From positions 1 through 64,000 of the forward strand of contig NZ_KB907637.1 of NCBI RefSeq assembly GCF_000382145.1: a stretch of DNA of 64,000 nucleotides, given 5' to 3'. Positions 27,692-35,332 of this stretch are shown here, piece after piece (within the stretch, counting starts at the first letter, position 1; every line of letters begins with the position of its first letter). Both the position numbers and the translations under genes were made by a program. The notes beneath the pieces were generated by a model. The model saw only the letters and a program-made list of their open reading frames with translations, was not told where the DNA came from and searched no databases. This stretch comes from Psychrobacter lutiphocae DSM 21542. GTDB lineage: Bacteria; Pseudomonadota; Gammaproteobacteria; Pseudomonadales; Moraxellaceae.

Positions 27692-28474
27692 ATGAGTCTT
27701 ACGATTACGCCGATTTTAGCATTTAATGATAATTACATTTGGACATTGATCAACGATAAAAACAAACAAGCTATTGTTGTAGATCCCGGTCAATCACAGC
27801 CCGTCATTGAGTACTTACAACAAAACGGATTAGAGCTTACTGCTATTTGGATAACGCATCATCATAATGATCATGTTGGTGGGGTGGCTGAATTACGAGA
27901 AATGTATCCTATGACTCATGTGGTTGCTGGTACAGAGCATGGGGTTTCGCCAGATCAGGTGGTTAATGAAAGTAGCTCAGTCAGAGCATGGGGCTATGGT
28001 GCTCAGGTGTGGGCGGTACCTGGACATACCAAGTCTCATTTGGCTTATATCTTTGATAATAATGAAGATACCAAGCATGTATTTTGTGGTGATACCTTAT
28101 TTAGTGCGGGCTGTGGCCGAGTCTTTACTGGTACCATGGAGCAGCTTTATGATAGTTTGAAGCGGTTTAGCAAACTGCCTGAAGATACATTATTTTATCC
28201 AGCTCATGAATATACAGCATCCAATTTAAAGTTTGGGCTTAGTATTGAGCCAAACAATAAGCAAATACAGCAAACCTTAGTAGAGGTTGAGGCTTTAAAC
28301 CAACAAGGCAAGCCATCATTGCCAGTGACCTTAGCGCATGAAAAGCAAGTCAATGTTTTTTTGCGAACGAGTGAAGAATCTGTGATTGACGGGGTGAAAG
28401 CCAAAGTGGATTTAGCTGATACAAAGCCGTTGACGGTATTTACCGCACTGCGAGAGCTAAAAGATACCTTCTAG
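27692..28474 (+). CDS. gloB: Hydroxyacylglutathione hydrolase (glyoxalase II)
   Basis: Hydrolyses S-lactoylglutathione in methylglyoxal detoxification. The 260-aa metallo-beta-lactamase-fold protein has the binuclear zinc motif THHHNDHVGG (about 55-64), further metal ligands in VPGHTKSHLAY and FCGDTLFSAGCGRVFTG, and the C-terminal HAGH-like glutathione site (PAHEYTASNLKFGL). AGGAAG lies 7 bases before the ATG. It sits between yejA and yejB in the same orientation. Confidence 0.95.
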   Translation: MSLTITPILAFNDNYIWTLINDKNKQAIVVDPGQSQPVIEYLQQNGLELTAIWITHHHNDHVGGVAELREMYPMTHVVAGTEHGVSPDQVVNESSSVRAWGYGAQVWAVPGHTKSHLAYIFDNNEDTKHVFCGDTLFSAGCGRVFTGTMEQLYDSLKRFSKLPEDTLFYPAHEYTASNLKFGLSIEPNNKQIQQTLVEVEALNQQGKPSLPVTLAHEKQVNVFLRTSEESVIDGVKAKVDLADTKPLTVFTALRELKDTF

Positions 28475-28527
28475 CGATAGCGTGCAGTATCTAATTATAA
28501 CTGGAATACTCTTAAAGGGCTGACGCT

Positions 28528-29601
28528 ATGGGTCGCTATATTCTAAAACGCATCTTGCTGATCATTCCAACTTTGTTCTTGATTTTGTTAACCAACTTCA
28601 TATTGGTACAAGCAGCGCCAGGTGGTCCAGTTGAGCAGCAAATCGCACAAATAGAACAAGCACAATTAAAGGGTGAGGCGGCAAGCGCAAGCATGGGTCC
28701 AGGTGTGATGTCTGAGAGTGGCAGCGGCTATCGAGGCTCTCGAGGTCTCACCGATGAGATGGTTGAGGCAATTAAGGCGCAATATGGCTTTGATAAACCA
28801 GCACCAGAACGCTTTTGGTTGATGTTAAAAAGCTATGCGCAACTAGATTTTGGCGAGTCTTTCTTTAAAGGTAAGCCAGTCACTGAGTTAATTGTCGAAA
28901 AGCTACCGGTTTCTATCTCATTGGGGCTGTGGAGTACGTTATTGATTTATTTAATTGCTATTCCGCTAGGCATCTTTAAAGCGATGCACCATGGCTCTGG
29001 TGTGGATAGATTAACAGCGATGATGTTGGCGGTTGGTCATGCGGTACCCGTGTTTGTGTTTGGCGTTATTTTGTTGGTGTTATTTGCTGGTGGTAGCTAT
29101 TGGCAAATCTTCCCGCTGCAAGGCTTGGTATCAGAAAATTTTGAGCAGCTGTCAACGCTAGGTAAGATAAAAGATTACTTTTGGCATTTGGCATTACCAT
29201 TACTTGCCAGTACCATAGGTGGCTTTGCTGGATTAACTTATTTAACTAAGTTTAGCTTTATGGAAGAGTTGTCTAAACAGTATGTACTAACTGCCCGTGC
29301 CAAAGGACTAACTAACAATCAAGTACTTTACGGCCATGTGTTTCGTAATGCGATGTTGATTATCATTGCTGGTGTGCCGGCAGCCATTGTGAGTATCTTC
29401 TTTACTGGCAATTTTTTGATTGAAATTATTTTTAAGCTTGATGGGCTGGGGCTACTTGGATTTGAAGCCATTGTGCAGCGTGATTATCCAGTTATTTTTG
29501 GCACCTTGTTTATTTTTACCTTAGTTGGGCTATTGCTACAATTGATCAGTGATATTAGTTATCACTTAATTGACCCTCGTATTGACTTTGAGGGGCGCTA
29601 A
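28528..29601 (+). CDS. yejB: YejB-type oligopeptide ABC transporter permease
   Basis: Inner-membrane permease of a family 5 peptide importer. 357 aa, N-terminal helix 1 (about 7-28), a periplasmic loop with a Gly/Ser-rich stretch, then five membrane segments. The EAA coupling loop is YVLTARAKGLTNNQVLYGHVFRNAM (about 250-275). MGRYILKRILLIIPTLF is the standard YejB/DppB start. AAGGG precedes the ATG. yejE starts three bases after the stop. Confidence 0.93.
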   Translation: MGRYILKRILLIIPTLFLILLTNFILVQAAPGGPVEQQIAQIEQAQLKGEAASASMGPGVMSESGSGYRGSRGLTDEMVEAIKAQYGFDKPAPERFWLMLKSYAQLDFGESFFKGKPVTELIVEKLPVSISLGLWSTLLIYLIAIPLGIFKAMHHGSGVDRLTAMMLAVGHAVPVFVFGVILLVLFAGGSYWQIFPLQGLVSENFEQLSTLGKIKDYFWHLALPLLASTIGGFAGLTYLTKFSFMEELSKQYVLTARAKGLTNNQVLYGHVFRNAMLIIIAGVPAAIVSIFFTGNFLIEIIFKLDGLGLLGFEAIVQRDYPVIFGTLFIFTLVGLLLQLISDISYHLIDPRIDFEGR

Positions 29602-29604
29602 CAG

Positions 29605-30639
29605 ATGAATGACAGCAAGCGTTTTGGTCTAAATCCGATCTGGCAAGCCAGAGTCAACCGTTTTAAAAAGAATCGGTTAGGCGTGGTGGCGTTAATTGCG
29701 TTTTGCTTTATCTTCGTGATATGTATGGGCGCCAACTTCATTGCTAATGATAAGCCGCTAATAGTCAGCTATGACGGTGAGTTGTATTTTCCGATTGTAA
29801 AGGCTTATCCAGAGACGACCTTTGGTGGTGTGTTTGAGACTGAAGCTGATTATAAAGATCCTGCGGTAAAGCAGCTGATTAATGAGGCTGGCTTTATGCT
29901 AATGCCACCGATTGAGTTTGCAGATCAGACGCCTAGTGTTGAGATAGCCATGCCATATCCTGCACCACCAAATGCTAGTAATTGGCTTGGTACAGATGAT
30001 ACAGGTCGGGATGTGCTGGCACGTATTTTGTACGGGTTGCGTGTGTCCTTACTGTTTGGCTTGGCGTTAACTCTTGCCGGCTCATTCATAGGTATTGTGA
30101 TTGGTGCTATTCAGGGATATTTTGGAGGCTGGCTAGATCTGATAGGTCAACGACTAATGGAGGTGTGGGCTGGCTTGCCACAGTTGTTTATGATCATCAT
30201 CTTGGTCAGTTTGTTTAGTCCAAGTGTGTGGGTGTTATTTGGCTTAATGTTGTTATTTGGCTGGATGAGCTTGGTGGGCTTGGTACGTGCAGAGTTTTTG
30301 CGAGCTCGTAATTTTGATTATGTGCGAGCAGCACGTAATTTAGGCGTATCTGACAGCCGTATTATGTTGCGCCATATCCTGCCTAATGCACTGGCTTCAA
30401 GCTTATCACAGTTGCCATTTATTTTGACGGCCAATATCATTGCGCTAACGTCACTGGACTTCTTGGGTTATGGGTTGCCGCCAGGCTCGCCTTCGCTGGG
30501 TGAATTGATGACTCAAGGTAAAAATAACTTGGATGCGCCTTGGTTGGCGTTATCGGCATTTTTTAGCTTAACCATTGTGCTGTCGTTGCTCATCTTTATT
30601 GGTGAAGCTTTACGTGATGCTTTTGATCCAAGACGTTAA
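29605..30639 (+). CDS. yejE: YejE-type oligopeptide ABC transporter permease
   Basis: Second permease, 344 aa. N-terminal helix (about 26-48), long periplasmic loop typical of YejE (PIVKAYPETTFGGVFETEADY), the family motif NWLGTDDTGRDVLARILYG (about 125-143), and EAA loop YVRAARNLGVSDSRIMLRHILPNA. A terminator follows 6 bases after the stop, so no yejF ATPase is co-transcribed; none is present elsewhere in the window either. Confidence 0.93.
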   Translation: MNDSKRFGLNPIWQARVNRFKKNRLGVVALIAFCFIFVICMGANFIANDKPLIVSYDGELYFPIVKAYPETTFGGVFETEADYKDPAVKQLINEAGFMLMPPIEFADQTPSVEIAMPYPAPPNASNWLGTDDTGRDVLARILYGLRVSLLFGLALTLAGSFIGIVIGAIQGYFGGWLDLIGQRLMEVWAGLPQLFMIIILVSLFSPSVWVLFGLMLLFGWMSLVGLVRAEFLRARNFDYVRAARNLGVSDSRIMLRHILPNALASSLSQLPFILTANIIALTSLDFLGYGLPPGSPSLGELMTQGKNNLDAPWLALSAFFSLTIVLSLLIFIGEALRDAFDPRR

Positions 30640-30644
30640 ACAAA

Positions 30645-30674
30645 AATAGCGAGTCGTCATGACTCGCTATCGTG
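30645..30674 (+). terminator. Hairpin after yejE
   Basis: TAGCGAGTC pairs with GACTCGCTA over a GTCAT loop. The T-run after it is weak (ATCGTGTTTAAA), so termination may be partial. Confidence 0.6.
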
Positions 30675-30706
30675 TTTAAATTCTGGCTGGAATATTCTTA
30701 TTCTAG

Positions 30707-30751
30707 ATTACTTTTATTTAAGCTACTTTTATTTAAGCTACTTTTATTTAA
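30707..30751. repeat. 15-bp tandem array, 3 copies
   Basis: GCTACTTTTATTTAA at 30722 and 30737 and a variant starting ATT at 30707. It ends one base before the stop codon of the minus-strand lipoprotein gene, and GCTACTGG continues the match into that gene. Confidence 0.92.
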
Positions 30752-30752
30752 G

Positions 30753-31139
30753 CTACTGGCAGCGGAAGCTTATTTCGTATTCATAATCGTCATCACGTGA
30801 TAAGTTAGGTTTGCCTGTGCCCAATACAGCGCCAGCAATTGAGCCCACTTGATCAACCATACGACCAGTACGCTCATCAAATACACCGTTGTATTTAAGA
30901 TCATCTTTGACGACAATGGCTTGGCGCATACCACAGGTTTTTTTAGCGCTGTCTAGCGCCTGCTGTTGAGCTGCCACTTTGGTTTTGCCGATACCTGTGG
31001 TCTCATAGGTAGAGTTAGCACGCTGAATAACAGGTGCGCTTGGTGCTGTTGATTGGCAAGCGTTCAAGCCGATGGCGGATACCAATAAAAAGCCAGTTGT
31101 TGTCAGTTTGGTTGAAAATTGCCATTTTGGGGTTATCAT
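30753..31139 (-). CDS. Small lipoprotein, unknown function
   Basis: 128 aa with signal peptide and lipobox LNAC (about residue 28). The mature part has a conserved-looking segment YETTGIGKTKVAAQQQALDS followed by AKKTCG, then a Gly-rich patch (GSIAGAVLGTGK) and a terminal DDDYEYEISFRC, so two Cys may form a disulfide. The 'G.G.T...A...A...A...C' pattern recalls small envelope proteins that process repeated AAxxxA helices, but I do not recognise a family. GGAG precedes the ATG. Convergent with yejE. Confidence 0.7.
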   Translation of the reverse strand: MITPKWQFSTKLTTTGFLLVSAIGLNACQSTAPSAPVIQRANSTYETTGIGKTKVAAQQQALDSAKKTCGMRQAIVVKDDLKYNGVFDERTGRMVDQVGSIAGAVLGTGKPNLSRDDDYEYEISFRCQ

Positions 31140-31910
31140 TGATAAATCTCCAAGAGTTGCTATCTGATTGGTTGTATTATAAACAGGATTAATGTAAAAG
31201 CTGAATTAATAGAAAATAGGATTAAAACATCACTCTCAACAAGAATAGCTAGCAATATCAATAATTGGTTTATTGACAGTAATTATAGCCCATCTGTTAC
31301 AAAATACTGACAAGGATGGGAAGTCCCCCTTTTGGAGATTAGAAAATCATAGATTTTCTCTTGCGTCGGGGCAAAGCAGTGCTTTGCTTTATCCCTCCTC
31401 AGGGAATTAGGGGTTTTAGTGATATTTGCTGAAAACCCATCCCCAACCCTGAGAAGCGTTAATAAAAGCTCTGGGAGAGCTTTTTAGCTTTGCAAGAGTC
31501 AAGCTGCGCTTAGCTAACAGAGAAAGGAAGGGAGTCAAATCTCGTATAAATCACAGCCGGTATTTTAAGTTGAGATTGGCGTATTAATAGAAAACATTAT
31601 AAAGACCTATGCTATCTAGACTTGTGCATAATATAAAGTAATGGTGTAGAAGTTGTTACTTAACTGTTACCAAAATCTTCATATAAAGAGTGTGCTGTCT
31701 GTAACGGACTTACTCAAGGCTCGGTGTTGTTATAGTTAAATGATGTGAACAGTGCTAACAGGGATTAACAATATGGTTGCAGATTTTTACATAGCACCTA
31801 AAAATAAAGATTTGCTTAACAGAGATTAACCCATGTTAAGATTATTTTTTGATAGTATGCTGCTTTCATTTTTTACTCTTGATAAATTTTCGTCCAGATA
31901 AGAGATTGCT
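31140..31910. other. Large gap with hairpin-rich region
   Basis: 771 bp between divergent genes. 31310-31545 is a chain of inverted repeats (separate entry); the remainder up to 31910 is AT-rich and should hold the hydrolase promoter. No ORF with coding character was found. Confidence 0.6.
31310..31545. repeat. Multi-hairpin intergenic element
   Basis: Four inverted repeats in a row: GAAAATC/GATTTTC (31342-31358), GCAAAGCA/TGCTTTGC (31371-31387), CTCAGGG...AACCCTGAG with a longer GGGGTTTT/AAAACCC part (31398-31453), and AAAAGCTC/GAGAGCTTTT (31464-31484). Outer stretches AAGTCCCCC and GAAGGGAGT may also pair. It is G/C-richer than the surrounding gap and looks like a complete structured element rather than degraded coding DNA. 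Confidence 0.6.
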
Positions 31911-32576
31911 ATGAAGAATAAATCAGAAAAACTACTTATTGATGGTCCAGCAGGGAAGCTTGAGGTTGAAGCACTTTGGCAACATGGAGATCCAGCAGAT
32001 CCTGATACTAAGGGTGTGGCGCTCATTTGTCATCCCAATCCTTTATATGATGGCACCATGAATAACAAAGTGGTGACCACGCTATTTAATTTTGCTCGTG
32101 ATGAGGGTATGCACGCGGTACGCTTTAACTTCCGTGGTGCAGGAAAATCAACTGGTGAACATGACTATGCCAAAGGTGAGATAGAAGATGCGATGGCAGT
32201 ATTACAATGGATTAGCCAAAAGACACCTGCCAGGGAGCTATGGTTGGGCGGTTTTTCGTTTGGCGGTTATATTATTGCACGTGTAGCCGAGCAGATAATG
32301 GTTACACCGCATATTTGGGGGCTTGAGGATATGGAGATTGTCAAGGTTGTACTAATGGCACCTTCGGTTGAGAACAATGATGCTTCGGATGTGATGTTAC
32401 CAACCAATAAAACCATCCAGATTTATGGGGATGCTGACCGCGTCATTAAGCCTAGTAGTATGCAAGATTTTGCAAACTCAAAAGAAATACCGACTTATGT
32501 GGTCGAAGGGGCAGGTCACTTCTTTCATGGCCGTTTAACCGAAATTAAATCTTTACTTGAGCAACATGCCGTATAA
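31911..32576 (+). CDS. Alpha/beta hydrolase (COG2945-like)
   Basis: 221 aa with an alpha/beta-hydrolase core. The oxyanion-side motif HPNPLYDGTMNNKV (41-54) and FNFRGAGKSTG (72-82) are typical of this small-hydrolase group; the nucleophile is Ser116 in GGFSFGGY, the acid is probably Asp in IYGDADRVIKP, and the base is His in GAGHFFHGRL. Substrate unknown. zapE follows after 64 bp on the same strand, so they may be co-transcribed. Confidence 0.85.
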   Translation: MKNKSEKLLIDGPAGKLEVEALWQHGDPADPDTKGVALICHPNPLYDGTMNNKVVTTLFNFARDEGMHAVRFNFRGAGKSTGEHDYAKGEIEDAMAVLQWISQKTPARELWLGGFSFGGYIIARVAEQIMVTPHIWGLEDMEIVKVVLMAPSVENNDASDVMLPTNKTIQIYGDADRVIKPSSMQDFANSKEIPTYVVEGAGHFFHGRLTEIKSLLEQHAV

Positions 32577-32640
32577 AATAGCAACTGATTTTGATAAAAA
32601 ACCAATAACACAATAAATAACCAACAGTGATTGACATTTT

Positions 32641-33768
32641 ATGAGCAAAACACCATTACAACGCTACCAAGATGCAATAGCTACCGATGAATTTAACCAT
32701 GATCCCATTCAAGAAAAGGCGATGTCATATCTTGATGATGTTTATCATCAGCTGCTAGAAGGTCAACAAGAGAAAAAGGGGCTGTTTAGCTTCTTTAAAC
32801 CCGAGCCAGAGCCGCCAAAAGGTTTGTATATGTGGGGTGGAGTCGGTCGTGGTAAAACCTGGATGATGGACATCTTCTTCGAGTCAGTTCCGCTTGAGCG
32901 TAAGATGCGGATGCACTTTCATCATTTTATGCAACGGGTACACAAAGAGCTAAACAAACTGCAAGGCAGTAGTGATCCATTAGAAAAAGTGGCTGATATC
33001 ATCCATGATGAAGCCATTTTGATTTGCTTTGATGAGTTTTTTGTATCAAACGTCTCAGACGCTATGATTTTAGGTGACTTATTTACCATGCTATTTAAGC
33101 GGGGTATTACCTTGGTAGCAACGTCAAATATTGAGCCATCTGGTCTTTATAAGGATGGTTTGCATAGGGATAGATTTATGCCAGCTATTGCTGAACTTGA
33201 AAAGCATACCATAGTGATGAATATTGACTCTGGGATTGACTATCGTTTACGTTTATTACAACAGGCAGAGTTATACAAATATCCTTTGACGAAAGACAAC
33301 AGTCACTGGTTGGCCAATCGCTTTACTGCGCTAGCTAGTAACCAAAAAATTAGCCAAGAACCGATAGAAATCAATGGCCGTCAAATCAAGATCAATGCCC
33401 GTACTAAAACGGTTTTATACTGTGATTTTCGCCAGCTTTGCATGGAGCCAAGATCTGCAGCAGACTTTATTGAGATAGCGAATAACTTTAGTACCGTCCT
33501 GGTAGATAATGTGCCAGAATTATCGGATGTTCTTCGTGATCCAACCCGTCGGTTTATTTATTTGGTTGATGAGTTTTATGACAGACGTGTCAAACTTTTA
33601 ATTCGGGCTGAGCAAAGTATTTTAGAGCTATATCATGGTGAAAAGCTGGCCTTTGAAATTGAGCGTACTCGTTCACGTCTGCTAGAAATGCAATCTGAAG
33701 ACTATCTAAAGCTTGAGCATAGGTTGGACACAAATAGTGTAAGTGATGTTGATGCCACTGAGATTTAG
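32641..33768 (+). CDS. zapE: Cell division ATPase ZapE
   Basis: AFG1-like AAA+ ATPase that acts on FtsZ at the division site in E. coli under stress. The 375-aa protein has Walker A GGVGRGKT (66-73), Walker B LICFDEFFVSN, HFHHFMQRVH after the P-loop, sensor-type LVATSNIEPSGLY, and C-terminal FIYLVDEFYDRRVKLLI. Length equals that of E. coli ZapE. A clear terminator follows. Confidence 0.94.
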   Translation: MSKTPLQRYQDAIATDEFNHDPIQEKAMSYLDDVYHQLLEGQQEKKGLFSFFKPEPEPPKGLYMWGGVGRGKTWMMDIFFESVPLERKMRMHFHHFMQRVHKELNKLQGSSDPLEKVADIIHDEAILICFDEFFVSNVSDAMILGDLFTMLFKRGITLVATSNIEPSGLYKDGLHRDRFMPAIAELEKHTIVMNIDSGIDYRLRLLQQAELYKYPLTKDNSHWLANRFTALASNQKISQEPIEINGRQIKINARTKTVLYCDFRQLCMEPRSAADFIEIANNFSTVLVDNVPELSDVLRDPTRRFIYLVDEFYDRRVKLLIRAEQSILELYHGEKLAFEIERTRSRLLEMQSEDYLKLEHRLDTNSVSDVDATEI

Positions 33769-33848
33769 CTGTTTTAGCCCATTTAAAAAAACCATTGCAC
33801 CAATTAAAGACACTCTCTAATAACTCACTAACACCATCATCGCAATAT

Positions 33849-33882
33849 AGGCTTATCTGCTCAAAGATAAGCCTTTTTTTTG
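33849..33882 (+). terminator. Intrinsic terminator after zapE
   Basis: AGGCTTATCT pairs with AGATAAGCCT and is followed by eight T. Confidence 0.93.
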
Positions 33883-33909
33883 TGTGTGTATTGTGTGTAT
33901 ATAAGAGAT

Positions 33910-34014
33910 TATACTTTTTCTGAAAAATAACCTATCTTTATCAAGCTCGCTAAACCTACTACTTGTAACGTTTGCACTTGTTTTCTCAATAACTTAATTT
34001 TCAGATTTGGTATT
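33910..34014. repeat. Dispersed repeat family B (MITE-like), copy 2
   Basis: Left end TATACTTTTTCTGAAAAATA; right end on the minus strand TAATACCAAATCTGAAAATT. Core AAGCTCGCTAAACCTAC, TACT, TGTAACGTTTGCACTTG. It lies in the convergent gap after the zapE terminator. Similarity to copy 1 continues somewhat past the right end (ACTGCTTA.AAT.). Confidence 0.8.
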
Positions 34015-34080
34015 AATTAACTGCTTATAATGCTCACTAAATTTGGCATTGATTGGCTTTGATGTTAATTAGTTTTAGTA

Positions 34081-34719
34081 TTAATTAACTATGGTGTTAA
34101 AGGCGACGTTAATGGACTTGCGGGCAGGAATATACTTGATGTTCCAGCGTAAAGATTTATATTCAGAAAAAGGGATGTCCACTATTTTGCCCTCTATAAC
34201 ACGTCTTAAAGGGATGTCTTGGTAATTATAATAATCAATTGAAGCTTGGGCGCTTGGTGGATAAGCCTCACCATTAAATTCAGTATTGGTGGGGATGGGT
34301 AGGGTAATGGTGGTATTTTGGATAGGGGTATCTAAGGTATTGTTATAAGTAGCTTTGTATTGAATTAGGGTGCCTACTTTTGCAGTGCGTACAGGAATAT
34401 AACTACGGCTACCATCTTGGCTTATGATGACTTTGCTTGAAGTGAGTGTCATCTTTAAGGCATCGTGAGCATGCGCAGATGGTGAGGGAACAAATCCACA
34501 TAGTATGCTAATGACGCAGGCGATAAAAGCAGGTGTGGCAGTTGTAAATAGGTGTTTGAGTAACTGCCATTTTTTAAAAAGTAACGGGTGTTTCAGTAAA
34601 TCTTCTGTTAATAATAATCGACTTTTAAGCAGCAATTGGTTTGCTGGTAGTAGGCCTATAAGTAATAGTGATAAGGGGGCGTTTGTGACTAACTTGGGTC
34701 TTGAGTTAACTACGAACAA
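34081..34719 (-). CDS. Secreted or membrane-anchored protein of unknown function
   Basis: 212 aa read from a TTG at 34719, chosen because AAGGAG lies 6 bases before it. The N-terminus has two hydrophobic stretches (about residues 15-33 and 60-84); the second ends in SPSAHAHDA, a good signal-peptidase site, so the first 50 residues are an unusually long leader. The mature part (about 84-212) has a beta-rich pattern with TLIQYKATYNNTLDTPIQNT, which resembles the start of DUF11/CARDB-like adhesion-type repeats, and RWNIKYIPARKSINVAF at the end. No catalytic motif is seen. Confidence 0.65.
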   Translation of the reverse strand: MFVVNSRPKLVTNAPLSLLLIGLLPANQLLLKSRLLLTEDLLKHPLLFKKWQLLKHLFTTATPAFIACVISILCGFVPSPSAHAHDALKMTLTSSKVIISQDGSRSYIPVRTAKVGTLIQYKATYNNTLDTPIQNTTITLPIPTNTEFNGEAYPPSAQASIDYYNYQDIPLRRVIEGKIVDIPFSEYKSLRWNIKYIPARKSINVAFNTIVN

Positions 34720-35050
34720 GATAAACTCCTTTTTGGTTCTTGTTAAATTAAAAGATTAACAAGGGTCTATTACCAATACACTCAAACTTGTTAGGGGATA
34801 TTCCTTAGATTTTAGACACATTAATTTTAGTACAATATAGTCGTTAAAGCGAGTATTTACAATTATCTGAGCATCTGCAATTATCATAGCAGGTTATGGT
34901 ATTTTATAGCGAAATACTTTTGTCATAATCATTTTTTTTAAAAAATAGGTAAGTTTAGAAAATAGAGGTATACTTAAAGACGCTACAAGTGTTTACTCAT
35001 TTTAACGGATTAAGAGTTTATACTTTGTTAGATTTGGTTATTAGCAACCT

Positions 35051-35076
35051 TTGACATAACCTGAACTAGGTTAGAT
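35051..35076 (+). promoter_or_regulatory. Candidate -35 box with overlapping dyad upstream of aceE
   Basis: TTGACA at 35051 is followed by AACCTGAACTAGGTT, a perfect 5-bp dyad with 5-bp spacer. The expected -10 position (about 35074) reads GATGTG, which is poor. Low confidence. Confidence 0.25.
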
Positions 35077-35181
35077 GTGTTTTCAACTCGTGCAATGATA
35101 TTTGGATGGGCTAAAAATAACTAAATCTTGTCATATAGCGTCAAATAACGGGTTAATATCATGATATAATCTGTGTTTTTT

Positions 35182-35250
35182 CCTAGATTGACTGCGATTT
35201 TTCTTATTTTTATTACCATTTTCAAAATAAGGATACGCCCTAGATATTAG
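35182..35250. repeat. Dispersed repeat family C, copy 2
   Basis: CCTAGATTGACTGCGATTTT then TCTTATTTTTATTACC, and later AAAATAAGGATACGCCCTAG followed by ATATTAGG. Compare copy 1 at 16286, where the second half comes first. Confidence 0.55.
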
Positions 35251-35332
35251 GTTTATTTGAAAAGCTTTGTTTTATTTTGTATAGCAGGTTTAACCCTATA
35301 CTAGTTTAACCCTATACTAAAGGATAATAATT

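Larger units (their letters stand above)
34720..35332. other. Regulatory gap upstream of aceE
   Basis: 613 bp between divergent genes. Contains the inverted repeat AACCT-N5-AGGTT (35058-35072) overlapping a TTGACA (35051-35056), a TATAAT (35165-35170) with no good -35 partner, and family C copy 2 (35182-35250). One of these is probably the aceEF promoter; an operator role for the inverted repeat is only a guess. Confidence 0.45.
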
